Source: Sepiola atlantica (Eukaryota > Mollusca > Cephalopoda > Sepiida > Sepiolidae). From it: DNA of 64,000 nt. The translations under genes were made by a program, and so were the position numbers. Where the stretch lies: NCBI GenBank assembly GCA_963556195.1, contig OY744525.1, positions 56,361,946 to 56,425,945 of the forward strand, given 5' to 3'. The notes below the pieces were generated by a model. The model saw nothing but the letters and a program-made list of their open reading frames with translations. It ran no database searches and was not told the origin of the DNA. Of the stretch, positions 1-11,962 are shown piece after piece (the first letter of the stretch is position 1; every line of letters starts with the position of its first letter).

Positions 1-1160
1 AACCTAGTTTTATTCATTTTTGTACATAAAAATTTTTATTACCATATCCCCCGTTGCATATTTCACATATATGGGTTTTAAGTAGGGTTTTCATGGCGCA
101 AATTCTTTTGGTGATTGGAGAAGGATGTATAGTATAAATGCAGTATTTTGGTGAATCATAGTCCTGAATGAAACTAGCTAAGTTAGATTAGTTAACATTT
201 GTTAGTGAAGACCGAACCTTTTCTGCTCCCCCTTTTTGCCCTGTGCCGCATTTTTTATATGTTTTTTCATTTATGAATAAATACTCAGAAAAGAAAAGTT
301 GACGTTGTTATCGGATTGACATCTTCTATTTCATCAACAAACAGCGTGGGCACATAAACAGAAACCAACCCGAATTCACTTCAACAACAAAAGCTCAAAC
401 TGGGGTCATAAAAAACAGCCCCCAAAGACAGTCTAACAAAAAGGTGCAAAAAAGCCAAAAATGTTGATCACGTGGGGTGCTCCCAACTACGTCAACCAAA
501 CCACTGGTGAAACAATATAAAAGCAGACTGTGCGACAAAATCTGTCTTTTTTCTCTTTCCTCTTTCTCTCGTACACTTAACAGAGAACACAAATTTGCCT
601 ACCCTCGCCTTTGGGCGAAGGGTGCCAGCATGTCGGCTGACTACTAAACACACACACAATGGTTTACACTTCTATCATTCTTCAGCGCACATAACCACAC
701 TGCTGACAAAGACACACACATACAAATGCCTAAACGAATTATCAACTCTCACGCATACACATTCGTACAACCACGAACAAAAGGCGACACACGCATTCAC
801 ACACTTCGACACATGGTTACACTACGCACATGCATACACATTCATAAATCACAGGCATGAACATTTATCGTTTCTCTAACTGGACACTTGAAATGAACAC
901 TTAATGCTTTGTAATTTGTAAATATTGTGGAAATTTCTGGATGTTTTTCTAAGTAAGTCAACGGTTACTTCCCTTTGTTGAGGGGTCGGGGGGGCCCTAC
1001 GTGCAGGTCGAAGGTCATATGGATATTGCGTGGGTGTTATGCCGTGAAGGCCATGGTGTGTCACGTGATTTCTATTTTTAGCAATGATGCATTGTTGTGT
1101 CTGGAGATATCGGCGCGAAATTTAGTTAGAACAGACTCGCATGCCGGATTGAAAACACCT
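1..1160. other. No gene recognised; CA-rich stretch
   Basis: I see no convincing coding exon here. Positions about 640-860 are rich in ACAC and CACA runs, which keeps one frame open by composition only. I could not assign the flanks to a repeat family. Confidence 0.4.
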
Positions 1161-1166
1161 GCGAAC

Positions 1167-1858
1167 TGTTTCTCCGTCCACGTGGGGACGTTAAATTTGT
1201 AAAGAATTTCTACTTGAGGAAATTCAGGAGATAAAATTATCTCCGGGCAAGAATAGCCTTTTTTGTAAGAGCAGAGTTAGTCGTTGAGGCCGACACATGT
1301 TAAACCTGTTTCTCCGTCCACGTGGGGACGTTAAATTTGTAAAGAATTTCTGCTTGAAGAAATTTAAGAGATATGATATCTCTTGGCTGAATTGCATGTT
1401 GTTTATGAAATATTTCCCCTCGGTCAAGAATATTATCCTTGGGAAGTTGTTTCAAGCCAGATACTTGAAATAAGGAGATGGAGAATGTGAGCGAGACAAG
1501 ATGAACTCCATGCAAGAAATTGCCTATGTTGAAGAGCTTGGCTCCCGAGAACTGAAATACTTTGCAACACAGATCGATTCGAGAGATATAACTGTGCCAG
1601 TTTTATCCTTACTTTCGCGCGTGATTGCCGTTCAAGACTTGGAATGAAGAAGTTGAACGAGATAGCTCCGGGGACGAAGTTGCCTATGTTGAAGAGCTTA
1701 GCTCCCGAGAATTGAAATACTTTGCTGTCGAGAAGATTCTAATCAGAGATTAAGAATCATAGAGATTGATCGTCTTTGCAACACCGATCGATTTGAGATA
1801 TACAACTGTGCCAGTTGTATCAGTACATTCGCGCGTGATTGCCATTCAAGACGAACGA
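1167..1858. repeat. Two nested direct repeats
   Basis: A unit starting with CTGTTTCTCCGTCCACGTGG occurs at about 1167-1243 and again at 1306-1383. A second unit, starting TTGCCTATGTTGAAGAGCTT, occurs at about 1518-1660 and 1679-1858. Both pairs are in direct orientation and diverged by scattered substitutions. No reading frame is shared, so they look like internal duplications of a non-coding element such as an LTR. The family is not recognised. Confidence 0.6.
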
Positions 1859-2624
1859 TGGAAAATAGTGAGTATTATGTTTATTTGAAATGTGTACTGT
1901 TCTTGTGCCATACATATTGCGTTGGATTTGCTAAAAGAAAATATTGAAGAAAAAGGAGAAGAAAAGAACTTTCTGACAGACGTTTGATAAAATAAAAAAA
2001 GAGTTAATTTTATCGTGGAAATTATGTTGGACTTCAGAACGGTTTGTTAATTTTATTTCTTTTGATTGTAAATTTGGTGAAAAGAAAAAAAGAGACTTTT
2101 GATTGATTTGTAAGAATACGGACTTTATAGTAAGTTCATGTTTTAAAAGGATTTATTCCTTAACTTAGATTGTGTCAATTTTTGTTGTATCTAACTTTAA
2201 TGTCCAGAAGTACTGATGTGTAATTTTTTTGAGTTTTATTTTTTTTGTATGTTATCCAGGAATAATTTATTTATTCCAGCTTTGGAAAAAAAGCAGTCCT
2301 GGCTACCTTTTTTTGTAAATAAAACTATATTTTAACTTTTACGAACATCTTGTATTGTCCCATTCCTTATCTCTTGTTATAATTTTTTTATGATAATTGT
2401 CCTAGATAACATAACCTTCGTTTAGAGCGGTTTTTCGTTAACGTCACGAAAATTCCGACAATATATAAATATTTTGTGTTACTTTTAAACTACGTTTTAT
2501 TCTTCCTTCAACTTATGCATGCTTTCAACTTTCATACATGTTTTTCCATGTTTGTCCGTTTTCTCTGGGTTTTAAGCATCTCTCTATAACAATTAAATTG
2601 TCCCTACATTGTGACCACGTCGAG

Positions 2625-2628
<4 letters not shown>

Positions 2629-2662
<34 letters not shown>
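2629..2662. repeat. (GA)n microsatellite
   Basis: Uninterrupted GA dinucleotides seen directly. Confidence 0.95.
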
Positions 2663-2666
<4 letters not shown>

Positions 2667-2885
2667 AAAGGAATTCAATTTTCGACTACATACACTTCAC
2701 CTTTTCTGTCCTCGATCAGTGAAGGAGAAATCTTTCTAGACTGAGGCAATTTTAATTGTTGTCCCTATCAAGAGTGCTCCTTATGAGGGGAGCTTGATTT
2801 TCCTGACATTAAACACGGGATAAATGATGAGTTCAAAGGGTTAAACAGTTTCTTCAAAAATTCAAATAAAATTAGTGTTCAGGCG

Positions 2886-2888
<3 letters not shown>

Positions 2889-2948
<60 letters not shown>
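2889..2948. repeat. (AT)n microsatellite
   Basis: About 30 uninterrupted AT units. The surrounding 1860-4220 contains no gene I can recognise and is simply AT-rich. Confidence 0.95.
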
Positions 2949-2952
<4 letters not shown>

Positions 2953-4223
2953 TTATGATATTAAGAACGTTCGGGAGTTAAAATCAATTTAATATTACAT
3001 AGTAATAGGCGGAAAAAAGACGTTTTAATACTTTTATTTTTGTCTTAAACGATACAAAAAAAGAACATAGCAACATGAACAATACGATAACTCTTTCGGT
3101 CCCGTAAGACTCCATTTTGTTAAACTATCGATTATTCTAGCATATTTTTCAAACGTGTTTTTCTTCAGATTACATGGGTTGTGCGAAATACATTTTAAAT
3201 TGAATGGTTCCTCATTAAATATTTTTTTTTTAAACCAACATAGAACCATGTTTATCTCTTATACACAATTTTAATCGCATTATGTTTACCCCTTCCAACT
3301 ATTAATTTACCAAAAACGGACCTTGTGTTTAACTGAAACTCTTGTGCTGTGGAGAGAGACAAGTAAATAGGGACAACGGACAATTGTCAAACAAGTTTAA
3401 GGAACTTCTCTCGGTCTTCACCGTAAGAGACACATTCTTGCTTTCTCTTTTCAGAGAGTTCTATTTTGAATCTTATGATTAAAACAAATAAAAAAATCCC
3501 TAAACCAATAAATAATTCTTCTCTTTCGTTCTTGAATTTATAATTAAAAATTCATTTTATGAAAGAAAAAACGGTCAGGCTTGGTAAGTAGTTCATTTTA
3601 AAATCAAGTTTTGTTCATTAATTTCTCAGATTCTAAGAAAAACAGTTAAAAGTTAAGATTTATTATGGGTTTTTTCTCGGATAATAATATATTTGACAAA
3701 ATAATCAGGAAATGAAATGCGTTATTTTAGTAGTAGTTTTTGTGTTAACATTTTATTGTCAACCAAAATTTAGTTTCGTCAACCGAGATGTTCGTACTCA
3801 TGTAAAAATTACTTAACTAAAATACCTGTTTGTTTTTTTTTGTATATAAAAAAATGCAATTCTTGTTTTAAAATCATAGGAATAAAAGAACGTATGCTAG
3901 TTTGTTTTTGCTTAGCTTTATTCGGGCGAAGCTTCGGAATAGAGGCCACATCGTTCTTTGGTCATTTAAACTTTGCAGATTATTTTCAATGGGTATAGCT
4001 GAGCAAAGGGACAGGGCACTACACATTTCGCCGATAGGGGAAGGAGGTTCACTGCTATTATAGCTCCATCTCAAGTAAGACACTGACTTTATAGCCTGTG
4101 TAGCTAAAATACACTCGTCACTTTAGAATATAAAAAATTGAGCAGGAATCTCCGAGGTTTTGTCTGCCGGATAGTTTTACCAAAGATAATTTTACAGAAT
4201 CACTTCCGTCTTAAATCTTTTTT

Positions 4224-4488
4224 GGTAAAATTGTCGTTTCCCAACCAAAATGGCGGACAATAAATCGTCTGCAGTTTCCCGACCTTACAAACGAGTAAGT
4301 AAACCCAAATAAATTGTTTTTGACTAATTTAAATTGTGCCTTAAATTATTTTAAAGGAAATACAGTTGCGAAATTAGTCCCAAACAATTTATTTGTGTAA
4401 GTTACTTATTTGTGAGGTCTGAAAAAAATCAGAAAACTGCAGACGATTTATTGTTCGCCATTTTTGTTGGGAAACGACTATTTTACCT
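4224..4488. mobile_element. Foldback (MITE-like) element, 265 bp
   Basis: The left end reads GGTAAAATTGTCGTTTCCC and the right end is its reverse complement with one mismatch. Homology between the arms continues inwards for about 100 bases, including a copy of AAAATGGCGGACAATAAATC on the left and AAAATGGCGAACAATAAATC reversed on the right. The left arm by chance looks like a first exon: an ATGGCG start, 15 codons, then GTAAGT. Because both arms carry the motif, an inverted-repeat element is the better reading. Confidence 0.7.
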
Positions 4489-4631
4489 CTTTTGTATGTG
4501 TGTGGTTTTATAGGTTTTTCGAGTGCACTGAGAACGATTTTTTTTTTTTGTCATTGAAAACTGTCGCAAATCAATAGTTTGGTTGTGACGTCATATAACG
4601 GGATAGGGTAAGGACTAATAACTAACCCTAA

Positions 4632-5085
4632 CCTATTTGGGGGTTGCACTTTTACCTCCCGCCCAGGCCGCCCACCGCCGCCCAGCCCCCGGCGCCAGCA
4701 TTTTGGCTCACGTGACTCAATCGTAGTCACTTATGAACAGAATAGTCTTCCGTATTAACAATTAGCATGTATCCCACCCCCAATACATTTTTTTTGTTTA
4801 TTAATTATTCACCTTACGAAATAGAATGAAGATTGATGGATTTTCCCTTCTGAGTATATCCCCACTGAAAAAAATAAAATGTTTCAAATTCTTTAAAATC
4901 AGTGCTCTGAAAGTAATTGAACCAATTTTCAATTAAACAAATTTTTAATACTGCACTTTGTTCCAAGCCAAGAAGCTAAGAAATGTTTAGACCTTTCATA
5001 TTTGTTTTACGAATGTTTCAGATAAAACACACCCAAATTCAATTTTCACGAACGCGGTAAACATCGTCGTTCGAAATAACCTGCA

Positions 5086-5135
<50 letters not shown>

Positions 5136-5579
5136 TCGGAAGTTTCTCAACCATTAAAACTATATAAGGAAAAAAAAAGCAAAAAAACAAACATTTTAGC
5201 ATATATTGCTAATATACATTTTTTTTGTTTATTAATTATTTACCTTACTAAATAGAATGAAGATTGATAGATTTTCCGCAAACCGCCTCCAACCCCCGCA
5301 TATATATAATGGTAAAAATCTAGAATACTGGCCGGCCAATGACCGGGTAACCTGGCTGGGCAGCGGCGGTGGGCAAAAATCCATCAATCTTCATTCTATT
5401 TCGTAAGGTAAATAATTAATAAACAAAAAAAATGTATTGGGGGGGGGGGATACATGCTAATTGTTAATACGGAAGACTATTCTGTTCATAAGTGACTACG
5501 ATTGAGTCACGTGAGCCAAAATGCTGGCGCCGGGGGCTGAGCGGCCTGGGCGGGGGATAAAAGTGCTGCCGCCTATTTG
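4632..5579. mobile_element. Foldback element with about 210-bp arms around an (AT)n core
   Basis: Left arm 4632-4843 and right arm 5370-5579 are inverted copies. Both carry the GC-rich block CCCCCGGCGCCAGCATTTTG, the GTCACGTGAG-type segment, and a TTAATTATT...CATTCTATTTCG inner segment. Inside lie an (AT)n run at 5091-5132 and a third partial copy of the arm (about 5214-5275). No coding capacity is seen. A long-armed non-autonomous foldback element is the likely reading. Confidence 0.8.
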
Positions 5580-5798
5580 AGACGGGAGTGATTCTATAAA
5601 AGTATCAATCTTTTCACCTGGTTGAGTTTGACAACTATTTTTCCAACCCCGGAAAATACCACACATCGCAAATACAAGTCTCGGCTTGGAGCTAAGCATC
5701 CACATGTTTTTATTTTTTTTTTTAAATACATGGTTTTATTATTATTGATTACTGTTTAGTTTCCTTTTAAAGAAGCAAATATTTCTTCCTCAAAGATT

Positions 5799-6224
5799 AT
5801 GCTTCTACAGCTGAAAGCACAGGTGAAAATCACAGTTCCAAATAGATTAACAGTAAAACTCTTTGATATACTTACATATCAGCCAAAAATAGGTATATAC
5901 ACCAAAAATTAGGAAAAATTATCGATTAGAATTTTAATTAAAAATAAAAATCAGTTTTATCGTATTTTACCGATCCGCCATTGATACGAGCAGAACACCC
6001 CATAAAACAGGAGGAGATAAGTCAGTATGTGCTTCAAACAAGTAATAATAAATGGCGGATCGGCAAAATACGATTAAACTGATTTTTATTTTTAATTAAA
6101 ATTCTACTCTAAAATTTTCAATAATTTTTGATGAGGATTCTTATTTTAGCCTGATACGTAAGTATATACAAAAGTTTTTATTTGGAAATGCGTTTTTAAT
6201 ATGTGCTTTCAACTGTATAAGCAC
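5799..6224. mobile_element. Foldback element, about 425 bp
   Basis: Arms of about 170-190 bases face each other. The innermost matching part is TGGCGGATCGGCAAAATACG at about 6053 against its reverse complement near 5975. The outer part is CTACAGCTGAAAGCAC against GTGCTTTCAACTGTATAAG. The loop is about 60 bases. No reading frame is present. Confidence 0.8.
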
Positions 6225-7530
6225 CGAATATAATTACTATTTTGAAATGGAGGTGAAGGGAAATGAATTACGAATTTAGTTTTGACATTTGAAAATCGAT
6301 TATAATTAAAAGAAAGATAAAATGTTAAATAAAAAGTAGGAAAGACGTGCTTGTTTATCCTATTTTTTATTTAAAAAAATTTGTCATATCTTATTTTTAA
6401 TACCCTTATTTTCCCTCTTGCCCTCTTTCTGGCAACTGGTTCAATATAAATGAAAGAAAGAAAAAGAAAGTTGATTACTTAGTTTCAGTGTTATTTTTTA
6501 AACAACTACCAGTAAGAATGAAGATAAAATCGCCCCCCCGTCCCCCCCGCTCCTGCACGAATTTAGATCTTGGTGACTCCCAAGGAGAATTAATATTACA
6601 GTTTATTTTTTAAAAATCTTTTACCATAACCCGGTCGGGGTCACAATGAATAAAATAATATGTGTATACAGACAAAAATTATGACTTTTCTTTTATATAA
6701 TAGATTATTTACTACACAAACCCCGGGTGTTGAAAAACTATCAAATCAAATCTCCCCCCCCCCCTCCCCCTCAAATAGTTGGGTTAGACTATCCAGCGTG
6801 AAAAGATTTTAGGTACAAATTTCCTCGGCACGTAAACCCTGGTAAAATAGCGAAGTAACCCCCCCCCCTTGACTTGCTACATGGAAATAATCGATTTTTA
6901 AAAAAAATTGGTGCTTTAATTTGTGAACTATTCAACAGTTATCAAAATATTCACAAACGTTGAATTATTGTTAAATGTTTGTATTTACTTGCTTCCCACT
7001 GCAGCAAGATGTGGACGACGGCCAGAACGTGGAGAAAACAAACCCTCACTCTGGTCTTGCATAAAAGTAATAAAAAACGGACCCGTTGGCATTCCATGGT
7101 AAAGGCGCCTAGGAAAATTGGCAATAAACCAACCCCCCACTCCCGAAGGTGAAGGTAATGTCTGAAGGACTAAACTTGATCATGCCTCATTCCGATAAAT
7201 AAAGCTCTGGTGGTTCAAATCAGCCCCGAAATTGCCAGGATGATGCCAAATTGGACCGCAGCTTGTCTTGTTTAATAGTTCCTGGTAAATTTGTATCTTT
7301 GAACCAAATGATTTGGACTGAAAATGTAAAAATGAGATTCTATTTTTTATTATGTGATTGCACATTACCAGTCGGAAAAAATATTTGCAAAAAAAGTTAG
7401 TGATGAGATACACAAAGCTTCCTCCTCCTCCTCCTTCATAAAATATAGATTTTGGAGAATTAAAAACATTACTAAAAATTAAGCAATAAGCTACAAGATA
7501 AAAAAAAGAAGTTCTTTGTGCTTACAACAA
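6225..7530. other. Intergenic, no gene recognised
   Basis: AT-rich sequence with several C homopolymers (for example near 6533-6550, 6755-6770 and 6861-6870). A block near 6995-7160 (CCCACTGCAGCAAGATG...) resembles one at about 7985-8170 and one at about 30757-30900, so part of it is an interspersed repeat. Confidence 0.4.
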
Positions 7531-7965
7531 GGGTTCTATTCACCATGTAAAAGTTTTGTAAAATGGTCCCCGACTATTGGTACAGTATCGAAAATGATGA
7601 GTATCAATTCCCTCATACTACAAGTTTGTAAATGAAAAATGGATACCCCAAAGAAGGATTTGACAATATATTTTAAAAAAAATTTTATCACTAAAAATTA
7701 AATAGTACATTACAAGATTAAAATACATGATAAAAAATATTTGTTCGTCATTAAGAAGCAGATTCTAGACCTCGGTTATCAGTACCAATTTTGGCAAACA
7801 GAATTCTCCTTGTAAGTATGCATGCAAAAAAAAAAAAATTTTTTAGTTAACTGATCAATCTTCAGTAATCAAAAGAAATTTTTTTTTTAAATCTCAAGCT
7901 TCCGATACTGTACTGATAGTCGGGGACCATTTTACAAAACCTTTACATGATAAACAGAATACTCC
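7531..7965. mobile_element. Foldback element, about 435 bp
   Basis: The left arm contains TTTTGTAAAATGGTCCCCGA followed by CTATTGGTACAGTATCG. The right arm at about 7905-7960 is its reverse complement with two or three mismatches. Interior sequence is AT-rich and non-coding. Confidence 0.75.
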
Positions 7966-8094
7966 ATATTCGTATATTTATCTGCCTCCCACTGCAGCAA
8001 AGTTAGACATGAGGTCAGTGTATAGTGAGAAATCCATCTCCCCCCAAAAAAGGAACAGTCTAGATAGGTACAAAATTTGACGTGATCGGCTCTT

Positions 8095-8237
8095 TCAACG
8101 GTAGGGCTGACTTAGCTGACAGGCAATAAACGAATCATCTTCCTGAAAGAAGAGGTAATGCCTGGGTGGCTGAACTCCTAGGACCGACCAGAACCATATT
8201 CCACTCTGATGCAAGCTCAAGGCCTTTTTTTGTACTG
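8095..8237 (-). repeat. Body of the U2-headed repeat family, minus orientation
   Basis: Read in reverse complement, this block aligns with the repeat bodies at 10658-10990 and 12990-13376. It shares the order of a TCTAGGAG-type segment, a CCCTCCCAGGC-like segment and a segment ending in GCCTGAGG. It is diverged and lacks the U2-like head. Confidence 0.55.
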
Positions 8238-8735
8238 CACAGTATGCCCAGGGGTGAAAAAAAACATTTTTACAACTTTTACAATTTTGATTTCATACTT
8301 ATTTTTTTTTTGTCTAGTGAATTAAATTTCTGATTAAACAAAAAAAAATTAGCTCAAGAGCTTAAGTGGAAGTAATTTTATGGTCATTTAAGTTTTCCCA
8401 AAATTGCGAAAACTATAAGATTTTGTAAAAGTTTAACACAAATTTAGAAAAATTTCTAAATCTGGTAAAATTAGGTAATTTTCAAATGAGAATAACTTCA
8501 GAACTACAAGTCCTAATAAGGCAAGTGAGTACTCACAAGAAAGCTTATCTTATAAACAGTTCAAGGTATTTAAAAGAAACCCTCAGGACTTAGACTTGAT
8601 AGCCTCAAATTTGGTAAGAATGTTAGTGTGTTGTAATCTATAACTGAAGTGTGAAATTCTGCTAGTTCAAAATTTGAAATGCCATACTTAAGGCTTTTTG
8701 TGTTTGAAACTCAAGCATTTTTTTTTTAACTTAGT
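8238..8735 (+). mobile_element. Terminus of a RAG1/Transib-like transposon (non-coding copy)
   Basis: The block begins CACAGTATGCCCAGGGGTG and aligns with 60841 onward, which begins CACACTGGGCCCAGAGGTG. The shared ATTTCTGAT[C/T]AAACAAAAAA segment lies at a nearly equal distance, 88 bases here against 84 there. At 60841 this sequence flanks a RAG1-like transposase, so this looks like a second insertion, end fragment or non-autonomous derivative of the same family. Similarity fades after about 8400 and I found no matching right end. Assignment is by homology to the second copy only. Confidence 0.5.
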
Positions 8736-9450
8736 TCACCCCAAACAAGGCAAGTTGCCACTGTAAACGTAAGGGGCTACTGAGAATTAGGGTGAAAGTT
8801 AAAGGGAACAACCTAAATTGGGAGCTGTGCAGCGAGATGTCTGTTCATATTAGTTTTAAATTTCTACATGGCGGTACAATCGGGGAAGCAAGGAGCAGGG
8901 AGGGAATTCCAGAGGCTGGCCGCTCGAGGAAAGAAGCTATTGGAGTAGAAGGCATCTGGGGACCTCCACAGTGAGTGGATGGGATTTAGCTGATTGTCGG
9001 ATTGGTCAAGTTTATTTATATCGAGGGTACACCAGAGTAGCAAGTTCATCGGAGCACATTCCATTGAAGTATTTGTAAAACCAACACAAGGATGCAACAT
9101 TGCGGCGATGGGGCAGGGGTTGGAGCTTAGGGAATAGTGAGGGACCTATTAGATTACAAATTCTTTTTTGGACCTTGTTTAAATGGAAGAGACTAGTGGA
9201 TGGTGCACCAACCCAGATGTAACAACAATACTCCATGGATGGGCAGATGGTGGCTTCGTAGAGATATAGGATAATGTCAGGTGTGAGAAGTTTTCTAGCA
9301 CGGTAGAGGGAGCGCACTTTCTTGGCAATGTCTTCAATGTATTTGTTCCAATTCATGTTACCTGTGAATGTTAGGCCGAGGAGTTTGAACGTTCAACTCT
9401 CAGGTAGGATGCTATTTGCCATAGCAATCAGTGGTCGAAGCATTTAATGT
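8735..9450 (-). pseudogene. LINE reverse-transcriptase C-terminal region, degraded
   Basis: On the minus strand 9356-9012 encodes a 114-residue segment typical of Jockey/CR1-group LINE C-termini: an IAKKVRSLYRARKLLTPD region, then EYCCYIWVGAP, then RRNVASLCWFYKYF. A frameshift leads into 9100-8864, which carries NSFFPRAASLWNSLPAPCFP. Upstream coding continues to about 9450 and matches the segment at 63252-63345. The 3' tail near 8735-8785 (CCCCAAACAAGGCAAG...GGGGCTAC) recurs at about 22920. The frame is broken, so this is a dead copy. Confidence 0.85.
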
Positions 9451-10317
9451 ACCAGAATTCATAAAAAATTCATTGCCTGGATTTGCTTTTCACCTTAAAT
9501 TTCCTTGCTCAAAATTATACAAATTTTGCTTCCAGAGAGACCATTTTAACTTTTTGACGGTTATGTGCAATTTAGGTCAATTTAAAGTAAAAATAGATTT
9601 ATAATTATTTACTTTATTAATTTGGAATGAAAATATTTAAGTGTCTTTATTTTGTGGCTCAAATGGATGCGATGGAGAAAAATATTAATTTATTCCAAAG
9701 ACAATATTATCCAAAGATTCACAATTACACTTACAAGATTCAATAAGTGATTTCTCTTCATTTAGAACTGGTTAATAACTTTTAGGAAATTATCTAATAG
9801 TATGTCCATATTTTTCACATCTACTGCGCTGATTAAGTTTCATTTTCGTTGCGATAATAGGGTGACTTTAAACTAACATTTGAGTGAAGATATCTTGTAC
9901 ATTCGAGCAGATGGAACACTAGCGATTTGTAAGCCCTGATGTGTTTATTTCAGGCTTCACCAGACTGTTTAGCATAAGTGGCTTCTTATTAGTCATCTCA
10001 AAACATTACCAAGAATGACTGCACATCTGCTTTATGTTTGGTGAGATCATTGTGAAGGAAAAGCTTTGTAGTGAATCATGTGACTTTGTCCAAGCTTTTT
10101 TACAGATTCAGATTTGACAATTTCAGTTTTGTAATAGACAATATTATATTGAAATAGGAAAATAGTATTACTTTGTTGTGTAATAGACAATATTATATTG
10201 AAATAGGAAAGTAGCTTTAAAAAGGCTTCCCTCTCAGATGATTTGAGAATCACACTGCAAATGGTGTCACGATGTTAAGGACCAAAAAATTCTTTGTATT
10301 ACCATCGATCTTTGTTG
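9451..10317. other. Intergenic; short direct duplication at 10131-10215
   Basis: No gene is recognised. Two adjacent copies of AGACAATATTATATTGAAAT followed by AGGAAA[A/G]TAG lie at about 10135 and 10187, a recent local duplication of about 33 bases. Confidence 0.5.
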
Positions 10318-10420
10318 AATGAATCATCATCATCCGGTTTATTTTTTGAATCGGGCCACAATTAATCCTCTGATAAGAGTGGGGCCAGATTTTCTAGTCG
10401 TACTTCAATTAGACATAGTT
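10318..10420 (-). repeat. Interspersed repeat end with ATC-rich tail
   Basis: CATCATCATCCGGTTTATTT and the following GGCCACAATTAATCCTCTGA reappear in reverse complement at about 37645-37730 next to a (GATGAT)n tail. The simple tail and shared end suggest a SINE or LINE 3' terminus. Confidence 0.55.
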
Positions 10421-10657
10421 TTTAAGACAATTTTACAGCTGGATGCTTATCCGTCACCAACTTGAACACTTTTGACAATCCAAGACCTCACTGTTCCCAT
10501 CTAACTAGCGCTGATGTGGTTGCCGCATACACTACTGTCACTCAGGTTGTGACAGACCATCCAAAGATAGCATTTTCCACATGCCGTGTGGCCGGAGATT
10601 CGATTGGTGAGTGTCAGGACGTGTCCACATATCAGTGGGTCCTGCACACAGCACCTC

Positions 10658-11260
10658 GATCAAAGTGTAGTATCTGTTCCGATGGATACTGCACCCCATG
10701 AACTGGTACTGTCTTGGCCTTCGGGGCTTGATTTACGCCGGTCTATGGGTCTGTCCTGTGCAGTTCTAGGAGGTCCACCCTCCCAGGCTTTGCCTCCCCT
10801 CTTTGGGGAGGAGTAAATTCATTGCTTACTGCCTGAGGCGCCCCTACCGGGAAATGCCGACGGGGCTGCTCAGGCAATTTTTAAACCCCACTTTCCCGAC
10901 CCTACCTTGGGTAACATCTTACTTGTGGGAGTAAGATAAAAACTGGCCTTGTACCTAACTCCTGGAGAGGAGTAAATCAATACTCCAAGATCCTTAGCTA
11001 ATTAGTCTGGGGTCGCAAGGCACCCAGTATCCATGGTGTACCATGGGGAGGTTTGGCCAGAGTCTTGTCCATGGAGAGATTATATACCAGCAGGGAAGAC
11101 TTACGCATTCAGTTTCTTTTTCATCCAAGGGCTAGCTGGTGGGTAAGGCTGAAAGCAGTAGGTGGGAAGCATATGCAACCACATCTACACACAGCAACAC
11201 CACTTGACACATCACACACACATGTGGCATCTACCACCACACCACCACATTACAAATGAA
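10658..11260 (+). repeat. U2-snRNA-derived repeat, copy A (5'-truncated)
   Basis: Begins with GATCAAAGTGTAGTATCTGT, matching the 5' third of U2 snRNA but lacking its first bases. It is followed by a short segment ending in CTGCACCCC, like the U2 3' end, and a body of about 300 bases shared with 12990-13376. Compared with that copy it lacks about 44 bases near 10880. Downstream to 11260 is a further block with a CA-rich tail (ACACACACATG) that I treat as part of the same composite repeat or its neighbour. Confidence 0.7.
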
Positions 11261-11529
11261 TGACTGAAGAACTAAATGAACAATGTTGCACAACAAGAAG
11301 AAAAAAACGTTTCATACAATAACAGATAAATGAGTAAAAGAAAGTCACAATAAGGAAATTTGTTACCAGACCTAAAATATTGAATTTTTTTAGATTTGTT
11401 TTAATTTCCAGATCGGTCTCATCAATACGCTTCCAACAAGCCCTCAATTGCTATCTGACAATAAAGGGAAGAAAGGTTATGGATTTTTTTCCATATTTCT
11501 TCACTCTGTGCACACTGTGTACTGATTGG

Positions 11530-11962
11530 TCATCGCTTATCAAGGCCTGGGGGCCACTCGAGGATGAGAGTTAAATGGATTGTTGGTTGGACGATGATTG
11601 CCGCCACGAGAGTGGTGGAATGGGTAGAAGATTACTTAAACTAAAGAGGACTTGATTTTCCAAGATGACGGTTTGACAACTATTTGTTTACATTAGATTT
11701 GCAAACGACCACGCTATAGTCGGTTGGGAAGCAGTTTTGTGGTATCTTGTTCCACAGATAGGATGTTCTAGGAAAGAAACTTTGTTCATGAAAGTTTGGT
11801 TTTTGGTAAAGAGAGAGAAAGAAAAGTTTATTGTTGTGGTTGTAGCTAGACGGGTTCTTGCTGTGAATGTCTTACATGTGGAGGGTGGACCAGGGATTAA
11901 AGCTGAGGCAAGACATGAACATAACAATACAGTAGAGAGTGGCTGTGCCAGGTCCTCCTCAT
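11530..11962 (-). pseudogene. LINE 3' end (family B)
   Basis: On the minus strand near 11790-11700 one frame reads SFFPRTSYLWNKIPQNCFP, the usual C-terminus of a LINE reverse transcriptase. The 3' untranslated part (ATCAAGGC...GCCACTCGAGGAT...AGAGTTAA) at 11530-11575 recurs at 38158, 39945 and 59720. Only the last few hundred bases are present, as expected for 5'-truncated LINE insertions. Confidence 0.75.

Noticed and set aside
595..879. 94-codon open frame rich in His and Thr
   Set aside because: Produced by CACA-rich simple sequence; no ATG context or homology.
4252..4300. First-exon look-alike: AAAATGGCG start, 15 codons, then GTAAGT
   Set aside because: The same start motif lies reversed in the opposite arm of a foldback element (about 4450-4475), so it belongs to the element. 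No downstream exon was found.
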